From Juglans regia (taxonomy: Eukaryota > Streptophyta > Magnoliopsida > Fagales > Juglandaceae), in contig NC_049915.1 in NCBI RefSeq assembly GCF_001411555.2, positions 17,002,640 through 17,066,639 on the forward strand: 64,000 bases of DNA. The letters run 5' to 3'. The position numbers and the translations under genes were made by a program. Shown here piece by piece: positions 1 to 10,900 of the stretch; position 1 is the first letter of the stretch; the number at the start of each line of letters is the position of its first letter. The notes under the pieces are model-generated. The model saw only the letters and a list, made by a program, of their open reading frames with translations, was not told where the DNA came from and ran no database searches.

Positions 1-2
1 CT

Positions 3-173
3 CATTACAATCACGATCTGTTACCTGCTCATATGAAATGCAATGCTTTGGAGAACCTATTGGTTTATACCCCTTGTGGGCACACAATTCAATATGAACT
101 ATTGCCATCAATGGGAGGAGAATCAAATGAGGCTGCTTCTATTAGTCCAGGTTCTTCATTACATATACAAGAT
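3..173 (+). pseudogene. ATG18/BCAS3-domain-like exon fragment
   Basis: The reading frame is open from the left window edge. It encodes a stretch including LLPAHMKCNALENLLVYTP and then GHTIQYELLP, which I recall as similar to the C-terminal BCAS3-type region of plant ATG18f/g/h autophagy proteins (WD40/PROPPIN family, phosphoinositide-binding). The similarity appears to stop around the residues HIQD at about position 173. After that the frame stays open to 329, but the residues look unrelated and the sequence grades into repetitive DNA. The gene body, if present, lies to the left of the window. This could be the broken 3' end of a real gene or a captured exon. The family assignment is from memory and tentative. 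Confidence 0.4.
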
Positions 174-329
174 GTTCTTCCAAACATAATTCCACAAAAG
201 CTATACACATTGGAGCAATTCTTATGGGCTGGAAAACTTTGGTACTCTAATATCATGAAGACTCACATTCGCACCTTGTGGGCAAGGTGCTTTGTAGGGA
301 GAGTTTGTTATATGCTAATACATCAATAG

Positions 330-770
330 GACCACACCAAACCCATTGTGGGCTTTAGGTTGGAGTAATAAAGACTTGGGCTCATTGGCTTTATATTGAA
401 TCCCTTATATGGGCCAACATTATGTTAGTTAAGCGCAGTTACTTATACCATATATAGTTGTTGTTAGTTTGAACTCAAGGCTCATGGCCTCTATCTAGCT
501 TTACGTAGAATCTTTTATATGTAGGGAGTTGGGGGTGTAAAAGGATATTCTGGAAAATCTATTGAAACTTGTAGTTCTGGGAACCTCGAATACCCCAAAG
601 CATATGAATGAGTAGCATTTCTATCATCTCTTTCTCTATTTGTAGTTTTCTCTATTTTTTATTGTCATTCAGTTTATACAATCTGTGAGGTTCATAACAA
701 CCTATTCTCACTTTATATTAGTACAAAAATCATATTTTACAATTAATGTATTAGTAGGAGGAATTAAATG
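330..770. other. Unassigned AT-rich stretch, possibly LTR-derived
   Basis: No gene is visible. The stretch has several polyadenylation-like and pyrimidine-rich segments and ends near a motif resembling the 3' part of a copia-type LTR (around 610-700). No terminal repeats or primer-binding site could be matched. Confidence 0.3.
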
Positions 771-1559
771 GATATCATTGAAAATTGGGAAGTAATGATA
801 TTTGAGCGTTAAGAGAATCTTAAACATTTCGGAAAAATATGTCATTTTAGCATTGTAAGTTTTTAGGATCAAAATACGCGTATGAAATTTACAGAGTTTA
901 TGTGATCTTAGGGTTGATCATAAATTTTAAGAGAAATAATTATGTAGAGATCAAAGTATTAGAGTTGCGATACTTTAGAGTTTGAGGATTTCAGGTTTTA
1001 GGAAGATATAGATTTTTCTTAATATCTCATGTTTTTATTACAAAGTACTCGATAAATTGGAGATTTACGTAAGCTACGGGTATTTTATAGGTGACGATTC
1101 ATACTCATTTGGTTTGTCGTGAGAAAATTCTAAAAAAAGTTAAAAGTCCAGGTAAGCAAAGTTCCTATGCAAGACTTTGTATAAAAGAAAATGATCTGAG
1201 ATTGGTTTATGAAAATGTGCATGATATGTTTTTGAAAAGAAATATGAAAATAACATTAGTTATTTGTTTTGCATTACTCATGAGATTCATGTGAAAAAGA
1301 AGAGTATTTTTGTCATTACTGGTGTAGACATGAGCTAATGTTGTGCATTCTGTTTTCTGAACTGAGAAAAAGGAGCAAATATGAAAATTTGATAATTTTT
1401 GCATGTGACGTGAAATTGTTTTGAATCAGTTTTTTTTTTAAGACGTGAAATGATCTGAATTTGTTCAATACTTGTTTTGATGTGTTGTGGCATCTGAAAA
1501 CATTGACATGATTTTCTGAAGCTGTATTATGATTAAAGTCTCATTATGATGTTTCAGTT

Positions 1560-1850
1560 CTGTTCCGATAAGGCCCAATCATGGGTGATAATAGTGACAA
1601 ACGGTCCAGTCATGAGTGATAATTGTGGCATACAGCCTAGTCATGGGTGATAATAGTGACATACGGCCCAGTTGTGGGTGATATAGTGGCATACGACCTT
1701 TCCAAGGGTTATAATGGTGGTTTATAACCCTACCATAAGATTAAACATGGTATACGGCCCCATGACGGGTGATAATAGTGTTTACGACCCTTCTACGGGT
1801 TATAATTGTGGTTTATAACCCTATTAAGGGGGTTAAACATGGTATATATT
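1560..1850. repeat. Minisatellite array 1 inside LTR
   Basis: About six diverged units of roughly 45 bp share the pattern catgggtgataatagtg followed by acatacggccc. A matching array sits at 2395-2665, so array plus flank form a larger duplication inside the LTR. Confidence 0.7.
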
Positions 1851-2394
1851 CCAATGTGATACTCTGATGATGAAAATAAGGTCTCAGATTTTGATATGCC
1901 AAAGGATAAAATGAATAAGAATGTTTTTTGAAGATGAGGTCTCATTCTGAAAGTAAATGTTTCTGATTCTACATTCTAAAAGTAAATATTTTGTTCTGCA
2001 TTTTGAATTCTGAAAATTCTCATGTTTACATACTAGTATATGTACTATGCTTACTGAGTTGTTGATAACTCACCTCTTATCTCGACAATATTTTTCAGAT
2101 AATTTTGATGCTTCAGCTGGAAGTCAAGAGTAGAAAGTGTTAGCATGGTTTAATGATTGTAGAGGAATAAGTGCCAAAGGGGTACAAGTATTTTATTGGA
2201 AAGTCTTACTTATTACCTTTATGATTTTATATTATTTTGGTACTTTGAGTCATGGATATTTTCGAGAATTTGGGGAGTTTTAATTTATTTCATTAAAGTA
2301 TTTATTTGGTGTTCGAGTGAAGGAACATATATATTTGGTTTGAAGAAATAAATTTCTATTTTATGGGAAAGTTGGAGTATATAATATGTTATGA

Positions 2395-2665
2395 GAGATG
2401 AACATGGTAACAGCCCTTACCACGATTATAATAGTGGTATACGGCCCTGTCATGGGTATAATAGTGGTATACGGCCCTGCCATAGGTATAATGGTGATTT
2501 ATAACCCTACCATAGAGGTTAAACATGGTATACGGCACTGCCACAGATATAATAGTGGTATACAGTCCTACCATGGGTATAATAGTGGCATATGGCCCCG
2601 CCACGGATATAATGGTGGTTTATAACCCAACCACGAGGGTTAAACATGGTATCTGTCCCAATGTG
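2395..2665. repeat. Minisatellite array 2 inside LTR
   Basis: Units share the pattern gggtataatagtggtatac followed by ggccctg. They are related to the array at 1560-1850. The short open frames across it on both strands are translations of the repeat, not genes. Confidence 0.7.
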
Positions 2666-3964
2666 ATGCTCTGATATGATATTAAGATAATGTCTCAGTT
2701 TATGATATGCCAAATGATTTTTGAATAAAAATGTTTTTGAAGGTTTCGCTTTGATATTTTGATAACATGTTCCAATTCTACATTCTGAAACTAAATATTT
2801 TGTTCTACATTATGAATTCTGTAAATACTATTTTTTACATACTAGTATATATTCTCTGCTTACTGAATTGTTGATAATTTACTCATTATCTCCACAATAT
2901 TTTTTAGATAATTTGAATATTTCAGCTAAGGATCAAGAGTATGAAGCATGGGTGAAATAATTTAAGCATAGTAAATTAAGCATAGAGAGTTTCTATAAGT
3001 ATTGGCGAATTTTCTTAAGTAATTTTGTTGTGTTCTGATGACTTTATATTTTGTTGGTTTGAAACAAAAAAAACTTATATGCATTGAGAATTTGGAGTCT
3101 ATATATGTACTGTGAGATATGATTTTAATTGAGAGGAAGTAACTCTCCAACCCCTCTGAGACCGGGGTGTTACAGTTAGTATCAGAGACAGGTTAGAGAT
3201 TTTGCATAGTTTAAAAAGAAGTTTGATGAAATTTAAGGTCTGGGATTCTGCAAACTTTATGGATTGAGTTTTTGGAAGTGTGAGGTTTAGAGGTTATGCA
3301 TACTTTAAGAATGATTTTGATGATATTGGAGGTTTTAGAATTTCTAGTAATTAAGAAATGATTTTCGTGACATTTGGAGTTTTAGATACGGTAGGTTTAT
3401 TCTTTGTGGTGCCCTCGACTCCCATGTTTGACTTGGTGGACGTTGTGATACCAGGATGATGGCCACATGGATCATGCACCCCATCACCAAGTGCTGCTGT
3501 GTGCGAAATGCAATAAGTGTGCGACAATAATAAACATAGCGGAAGGGAATAAATGGTAGTCAAGCTAAGTACTAGCAATTTAAAAACAAAAGCAATTATC
3601 CTCCAGGAGGTTATACAGTCATCTGACGAAAAATATAAATAAAGCGATAATAAGTCCCACGACAAATATGGGAGAAATATAGAAAGCTCTGTAATCACCC
3701 CTCTGGCTCAAACTCTCCCACTGCATCAAAGTCTATGGTCTCATGAAACGGAACCGTAGGTAGGAGTACCACAATGAGATTTCACAATCTCAGTAAGTAA
3801 TCAACACACAACAAACAAGAGATGAAGTCATGCATCTATACAACCAACATAGTATGACAACCATACAAGCATAAAACCATAAAATCCATTTTTCCACCCT
3901 TTCCCAAAATAACACATTTAAACAAAACACTTACGCTAAAAATCCCTTTGGCCCAAACACAACC

Positions 3965-4077
3965 ATTTATTATGCATGCACCATGGTGTCCCCTATGGAC
4001 CATGCGCACACCCTGGCTCCTTTCGTTAGGGTGTGCGCATGGTCCATAGGGGACACCATGGTGCATGCATAATAAAT
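3965..4077. repeat. Perfect 50-bp inverted repeat with 13-bp spacer
   Basis: Arms 3965-4014 and 4028-4077 are exact reverse complements over 50 bases, with the spacer at 4015-4027. The arms begin ATTTATTATGCATGCACC and end GCGCACACCCT. The sequence could extrude as a long cruciform or hairpin. Confidence 0.95.
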
Positions 4078-4854
4078 GATTGGGGCCGTGATACGTACAC
4101 CCTGGCTCCTGCCAGTAGAGGGGCTATGGAGTCCTACCAAGAGCGTTATCGTCTTGGCCAAGCCAACTGCCGCTCAACGACAGCTCAGGGACATCACTCA
4201 GTTTTATACGCTACCAAGTGACTAAAGGAGCTCCACCGAGATAGTATCCCATCTCGGCTTGGAGCCGTGATCCGCACACACCTACAAAATATTATCAAGA
4301 CACAAAAACCCAGTTTTCAAATCACGCAACATGACAGAACACAGCATAATTAAATAATCAAGACAAATATTAATAAAGGTAAATATGCAGATGCATGCAG
4401 ACAGTATATTGGATGACATGGCATAACATGCATCAAACAATATACATCATCACAACAGTCACAAAGTGCACAGTTTAACGAACCCAACTACACGCGTAAT
4501 CTCATCGTTCATTTGGCCCATGGCCCACTTCCAACCACTACTACGATTTTCATTCCCAAAACTTCGTCGGGCCTAAGGCCCATCTCAACACAACCAGACT
4601 GCAAACAATGTTAGTGATAAATTCACATCTTGAATTCAAGGGTCACGTTGGAGAGTTACTTACAACACGGACGAGAAATCTGGATGATCGAGTGTGCGTC
4701 GGTCTACGGAGTCCAGCGACTGAACCAGTGCACGCAAAGGGACACCAAAAGTGGTGGAGTTGTTGGCTAGTGTTAGAGGTCGTGGTCGGCGTAAGTGTGC
4801 ATGTTTGAAATTTCCTTGGTTGACTACAAATAGACCAACGCAAATGGTTTCAAA

Positions 4855-5275
4855 GGGTATAAATATCTAGGGCCATGTGAAATGATTAGACTCAAAGGGT
4901 ATAAATGTTTCAGGTCTAGTATATATGTTGAAATGGTTCTAGAGGGTATAAATGTCTTGTGCCATGTGAAATGATTGGAATTAAGAGGGTATAAATGTCT
5001 TGGATCCAATGTGTATCTTGAAATGGTTCAAGAGGTTATAAATGTCTTGAGCCATGTGAAATGATTGGACTCGAAGGGTAGAGATGGCTAAGGTCCAGTG
5101 TGTATCTTGAAATGGTTTGAGAGTGTATAAATGTCTCTGATCATGTAAAATGATTGGACTAAGAGGGTATAAATGTCTCGAGTCTAGTGTATGATTCTTA
5201 AAATCGTTCCAAAGGATATAAATGTCTTGGACCATGTGGAATGATCGAACTGAAAGGATATAAATGTCTCGGGTT
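4855..5275. repeat. Dimeric tandem array, about 89-bp unit
   Basis: Ten monomers each start with a form of GGGTATAAATGTCT. They alternate between a ~42-bp type containing CCATGTGAAATGATTGGA and a ~47-bp type containing GTGTATCTTGAAATGG, giving five ~89-bp dimers. Long minus-strand open frames across it are repeat translations. Confidence 0.85.
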
Positions 5276-5906
5276 CGTTGAGTGCCTCTTGACTGGTGGA
5301 GGCTAGACATGTGTGGATAGTTGGTCAAGGGAGATAGTCACATGGTCTACTGGCCTGTCCTACTTGTGAATTTGTGTTGCATTAACTATAATTCCTTGCT
5401 TATGTAAATTGTATGCATAACTTTGCCCATCCATCTACATGTATTTGACGGTTAGACTTATTTCACTTATTGAGACTTTGCGAAATCTCATTGTGGTGAT
5501 TCCACCTGGGGTTCCACTCCTTGAAACTGTAGATTTTGAAACAGATGACGTATATGATCTGGGGCAAGAGCATGGAGGTTCGCCCCTGTCGGAGGAGTGA
5601 AGATTGAGATTATTTTCCCTATTTATTTAAGTGTTATTTTGGCTTTGGACTAATTATGGATGACTGTAATATTCTTTTATCTATCGTTTGAAGACTTGTG
5701 GCTTTTGGATATTTGGATTGTGATGAATTTAAAATTTCTTTGGTACTATTAGTTAAATTTTTAAAACTACCTTTTTATTTTCTATTATTTAAATATGTGA
5801 GCATACGCTTGTCACAATAAGCGAGGGGTGTGTGATCCAAGTACTCTAGATCCCGGCGTCATGACTACTGCCAAAACACAAGCATGGGCCTGGCCGGGGC
5901 GCAACA

Positions 5907-6370
5907 TGAATAGGACATGACACTTTCAAGGCTGGATCATTAGCCGAAGGTGATCAAGGATTTTGCAAATTACATGCGAGCATTGGATTATATACACACA
6001 GGTAATTTTACATTGTGATAGATTTAGTTTCCATTATTCTAATGGAAATATTAATATCAGTAAGTCATGTTAATTTCTTGACTGAAGCATGGGTTTTCAG
6101 TACTCTTTTAAAACTTAAAATAACAAGATTTTCCAACAGAAATGGATCATATGTATGCATGATAATGATATTATTTGGAGCTAGCTAATTAACTGGATGG
6201 TGGAAGCACTGAGTTAGATTTTAATATTTATATTTGTCGTAACACCTTGCACTTTGTGACATGCATATATGCACTGAGAAAAATGTTGACTTCTAGATTA
6301 AAAAAAAAAAAAAAGAACCAGTAATCACCAATGCTGATTTTCAATAAAAGTGCTATAAACTCTTTCGTAA
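5907..6370. other. Intergenic stretch with no recognised feature
   Basis: AT-rich, with a poly-A run near 6300-6315. I see no gene, RNA or repeat structure here. Confidence 0.5.
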
Positions 6371-6705
6371 TTAATGCACCATTTGGTAGAAAACGAAGCA
6401 ATGCAATCATTCAAATAAAAAAGAGGAAAAACAAAACAATATAGGCAAATATTAACAGAGTAAATTAAGTACTGGAGTTGCACACCTCTGGATATTTAGG
6501 AAATGTTCTAAATGGATGTCTATTTCATGAACAAAGAGGTCTGATCTGTCGAGTCTCTATAGGCAACCTCCAATATCAGAATAGGCATAAATGCATAAAC
6601 ATACGCTCCCTTTCGGCACAGTATTTACAACTGAGTATCAAATTTGAAGTCAAGGTTATGATCACTTCAGGCAAAGACAGTGAGTGTAGTACTTCCACGT
6701 ATTGC
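6371..6705 (-). repeat. Conserved 3' flank of NLR, second copy at right window edge
   Basis: This block shares ttggtaga.aacgaagcaatgcaatca, the segment around gcaacctcca.aatcaga, gcataaa.ata and gagtatcaaatttga with 63731-64000, in the same order and orientation. It lies about 1.2 kb downstream of the NLR stop codon. It is probably 3' untranslated or 3' flanking sequence of the NLR, shared by tandem paralogues. Confidence 0.75.
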
Positions 6706-7930
6706 AATTTTCAGATGGCACTTGCACCTGTGTTTTGAACCATCTACAAGCATCAAACAATTAATAACAATTAGCATTCATTGTACAGGTAACCATGGGG
6801 ATCACATACACAAATTAAGGATCCTCAACTTCTTGTCTGAATTCAGGGTTTCAAAAGAAACTAGACCCATAAAATAACACACTGACCCCTTAGAAACTTA
6901 TTTTAAAAAATCAAAATTACACATGATTCAATTTCTGGCTACCACTAATATTACAAACCATACAATAACAAATATGAATATGAATATAGATCTAAAATTA
7001 CAGTCCCAACAATAAAACAATAAAAACATAAGCATACTAAGAAATACCAATACTACAACTTAACAAAAATAAATTTTAATTTTTAAATAAATTCTAAAAA
7101 GGTCAAAATGGATTGATTTCATGTGAACCCTTTATTGATCCATTTAGAAATCGTGTCAGAATGGGTCAACTCGTTTTAACCCGAACCCATTAACATCAAA
7201 CCCAAGTCTACTAGTTTCGTGTCGTGTTCGTATTAGGTTCATGCTAATCGTGTCATGACATATTGCCACCTCTAATCCAAACACAGCCTTAGCCTCTTAG
7301 ATCATTAAGAAGAAATAATTTTTGATTTTTTTTAAAACCTAGCTAGAAGGTTAACCCCAAAAGTTTTTAGTAATAACAAAATATCGCTTTTAAAATTTTT
7401 TCAATTTTCTCAATCCTTTCTTGACGCATATACTTCATTTTTTAGCTTGAATTATGTTTATGTTTTTTGGAATATTACAATAAACAGAGTATTTATTATG
7501 CAAAAAAGCAAAAATCTTATTAGCAAGATTACTAATCCGGCCTTCCTCCAAAGTTGGATTCCCGACCCCAGTAGCAACAATTAATCTAAAAGACTACTAC
7601 TATACAAGGTGTTGCATGAGCAACAAAACATACCTCTTCTTGTTCATTTGCTCCATGATCAGTTCATTATCATGCAGTTCGGTGCAAAGGAGATCTGATA
7701 AACGTAACCAGTTAATCATAGGAGTAATAATAATTCCCCCTTTTTCCCAAAGAAACAAACCAGAAAAGAAGAGCAAATATTACCATCAATATCTAGTCGA
7801 GCAAGACTATCTTCATCTTTTCCCTTAATGCTAAGGGTGTGATGACTAAAAATTATTGGATCTGTTTTGGGCAAAACCAACCAGACTTGGAGCAATAAAT
7901 AGCAAGGACTGGATGCCTTCAATATCCACA
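6706..7930. other. NLR 3' flank; no gene, possible hAT-type relic near 7.1-7.28 kb
   Basis: No reading frame is convincing. At 7200-7275 the sequence has GTGTCGTGTTCGTATTAGG and ends TTGCCACCTCTA. This resembles the terminus of non-autonomous hAT elements beginning TAGAGGTGGCAA, but no matching left end was found. Confidence 0.35.
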
Positions 7931-7934
7931 TGAT

Positions 7935-10900
7935 TCAAAGGGGATCGGATGGCCTTCGATTGAGATTTGTATGAAATTGAACGCGAAGGACGTGAGCAAT
8001 CTTTTTCCCTTCTCGTCCTTGATCTTTCTTGCAACGTTTTGCCAGCTTGGGACATTGAAAGACGTAAAGTTCCTGCAGTAAGAGAGGCAGCCCTTTTTTT
8101 GGAAAGGACCGTAGCTTTTCGCACTTAGTGAGACAAAGTTTCAGAAGTGAGGGAGGTAGGCCATCCTTTGGAAAGAACTCTAACTTTCTGCACTCAGAGA
8201 TATACAGTTCTTTAAGAGAGGCGAGTTTTGAAAAGCCCTTGGAAGATAGATGTTGCAGATTCGGAAAGTCTGAGATGGTGAGGATTTTTAGAGAGGCAGG
8301 AAACATCATCTTTGAAAAGGACACCGGCTCAAGTTTTCTAATTTCAAGTTTATTAAGAGAGATAAGATTGTCCAACCCCCACCCAAAAGAGGCATCAGTA
8401 CTGTTTCTGACATGAGATATCGTAAGTGATGCTAGGTTGGTGAGAAGATTCGGTCTCGGAAAAGGAACTACTGAACAATGGTGCATTGTCAATTTTTCAA
8501 GGGAGGTGAGGTTGTGTATGGCTTCGGGTAGGGCCGACACCTCCACACAGTCAGATATATGAAGTGCTCTCAGGTTGGCAGGGAGCAAATCCCGGTCCAA
8601 GGACAAATGAAGACTCGGACAATTCCTAATATCAATATCACGTAGAGTGCTGAGAGCGTTGATGCCAGTGGGTAGGGACTGAAGGTTTTCACAATCTGAG
8701 ATTTCAATGCATTCAAGAAACGAGTTATAATGAAACCTGTTCGCAATTGACTCCAGCTGTGGACACCCAAACAAATTGAGGTGTTTGAGTGATCTAGGTA
8801 ACTCTCTGTATGATGTCAAGGATTTGAGAGAGGGACAGTATTGGATTCTCAAGTACTCAAGTTGAGATGTGGTGCTGCTGCAACTGCTGGTATCACTATC
8901 CACCAGCAAAATGATCTCCATATTCTGGCAGTAACTTACCTCTAGTCGCTCTAGAGTTGGTGGTAGCTGGCCTCTTGCAATATGCTTTAGCGAATGACAT
9001 TTTACAATTCGAATCAGCTGAAGACAATTGTTGTTATACATCATTGCCTTTGGTAAGGATTTCAGGACCATGCAATTCTTGATCACGATTTCTGAGAGCA
9101 TGGATGGCGTACCCGGTTGGAGGCGTGCTTCTACTTCTTCCGACACCAAAGAAACTAGTTTGGGACAGTTATCAATGTGCAGAAGACGAAGAAATTGGAG
9201 ATGTGGCGATGGTTCCTCAACGACAGACCACAAACATTTTAACTCCTCACATGCAAAAATAGTTAGATCTTCTGCATTGGTGAGCCCCTGCATTGAAAAC
9301 CCTTCTATTTGAGATGTGAATCTTAAACTTTTAGAAAGAAACTTGAGTTCTGATGAGCTGAAGCCATCCATACTTCTGCACACCACTCCTTTTGATCCCT
9401 CGACTTCTAGTTCACAGAGATCCGGAAAGTTTGAAACTAGGATCGGTAACTTCCCACAACCATCTATCTGAACCTTCTTTAGCAAAGGAAGGTGTTTCGG
9501 TATATATCCCGATAGCTTGGGACAACTTCTAAGTGAAAGCTCACATAAATTTGGGAATTCTTCACAAGAACTCCAGCCCTTCCACTCTTTCATATTTTCG
9601 AAATGCAAAGTCTCCAACGATCTAAAAGGCGAGAAACCAGTCCCCCGAAACTCAGGACCAACATTCATCACTTTAGCCATGCCGCGGATGGTAAGGACTT
9701 TTAGTGCTGGTAATTGCCCGATTGGTGGCAATGACTCGCACTCTTTACAATTCTCAATTGTCAAGACCACCATATCATGAAAGGAAGGACTTTTTAACCA
9801 ACTCGGAAATTCTGTACCACCATAGCAGCTAATAGTAAGCACTTTCAAACCGTTGTGAGGCTGTAGCATGTTGAGTACATTTAACTCATTTGTTCCATCC
9901 CTCATGCTTTCACTCCATTCCAACGACAAAACACTAATTTTGGTCTTATTTATTAAATCAGCGTCCCTTGCATGTTGGAGTTCAGTCACTTTCTCCAAGT
10001 TTGAAATGCGGAGTGTCCCTTGAAGATGTGACAAAGATGCTAGATCTTTTATTCCGAAGCAACCACCGTCTCCAATAACCACATTAGACAGTGTTTGGAG
10101 AAATTTTAATTGACCTATTTGCCTAGGCATTCCTTCCAATTTAGTTGCTCCTAGAATATTGAGGTGGCGAAGGTTGACCAGGTTCCCAAACATCGAAGGC
10201 AATTTATCTAAATGAAAACAATCCTCTAACAACAATGTTTGTAAGTTGTAGAGATCAGTTATTGATTCGGGCATGCTTCTGATCGAAGTTTTGGAAAGGT
10301 CGAGGTACCTTAGAAGCTTTAACTTACCAATTGAATCAGATAGCCCAGTTATGACGTACCCCCTTAGAGAGAGAACCCTTAGCCTTTGTAATCTTGGGTA
10401 CAATTGAAGAGGAACACGAAAATCCAGATAACAAGTGACTGGAGTAAGAGGTAAGAAGGTACGTAAATGAGTGAGTCTAGAAAATACCTCAAACATGTCA
10501 AAACTATCGTATTCGCCACCCAAGTAAGACATGTGGCGGATCTTTTCAAAATTATCCTGATCTTGCTCATTTCCCTCAGCTCTCTCCTGCATTCTAAAGC
10601 ATGTATCTCCTGCTGCCAATTTAGCAAGATAATTGACGATCTCATGCATTAGAAATCTTGATTTGTCCTTGCTAGACTGTTGAAAAAGTGACCATGAAAC
10701 CAGATTGTCAAAATACTCCATACCCAAATCTTCCATTTCGATGTTCTCTTCTTGTTGAATCAAACCTTCTGCCATCCATAATAGAACCACCTGAGTCTTC
10801 TCAAATTCATAGTCTTTTGGGAATATAGAACAGTATGCGAAGCACCTCTTTAAATGTAAGGGGAGATGGTGATAAATCGACATAAGACTTGAAGCAATTC

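Larger units (their letters stand above)
770..3172 (+). mobile_element. LTR of a Ty3/gypsy-like retrotransposon with primer-binding site
   Basis: The sequence ends in GACCGGGGTGTTACA at about 3160-3172. It is followed at once by TTAGTATCAGAGACAGG, a decayed form of the initiator-Met-tRNA primer-binding site TGGTATCAGAGCC. This marks the 3' boundary of an LTR read on the plus strand. The 5' boundary is not defined and 770 is approximate. Inside lie two copies of a block made of a minisatellite (see separate entry) followed by a segment with ACATACTAGTATATGT and GAGTTGTTGATAACTCAC, about 830 bp apart. The same family occurs in the opposite orientation at 12.3-14.3 kb. No gag or pol reading frame follows. 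Confidence 0.55.
3405..5906. mobile_element. Foldback-like element with divergent terminal inverted repeats
   Basis: The left end TGTGGTGCCC and the right end GGGGCGCAACA are inverted relatives. The similarity continues inward: GATCATGCACCCC on the left answers GATCACACACCCC on the inverted right. A segment around CACAATGAGATTTC (3769) is answered in inverted form at about 5468-5500. The element is about 2.5 kb and contains a 50-bp perfect palindrome and a 10-unit tandem array. Its ends also look like LTR ends, so two inverted LTR copies are an alternative. I could not find a matching target-site duplication. It interrupts the leader region that follows the upstream primer-binding site. Confidence 0.45.

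Noticed and set aside
1560..2680. Possible CRISPR-like array of regularly spaced repeats.
   Set aside because: Repeats are diverged, of minisatellite type, without unique spacers, inside a plant LTR. CRISPR does not occur in plant nuclear DNA.
4824..5328. Two overlapping minus-strand frames of 61 and 115 codons rich in HLYPL.
   Set aside because: They are the translation of the 89-bp tandem array, so the periodic protein is an artefact.
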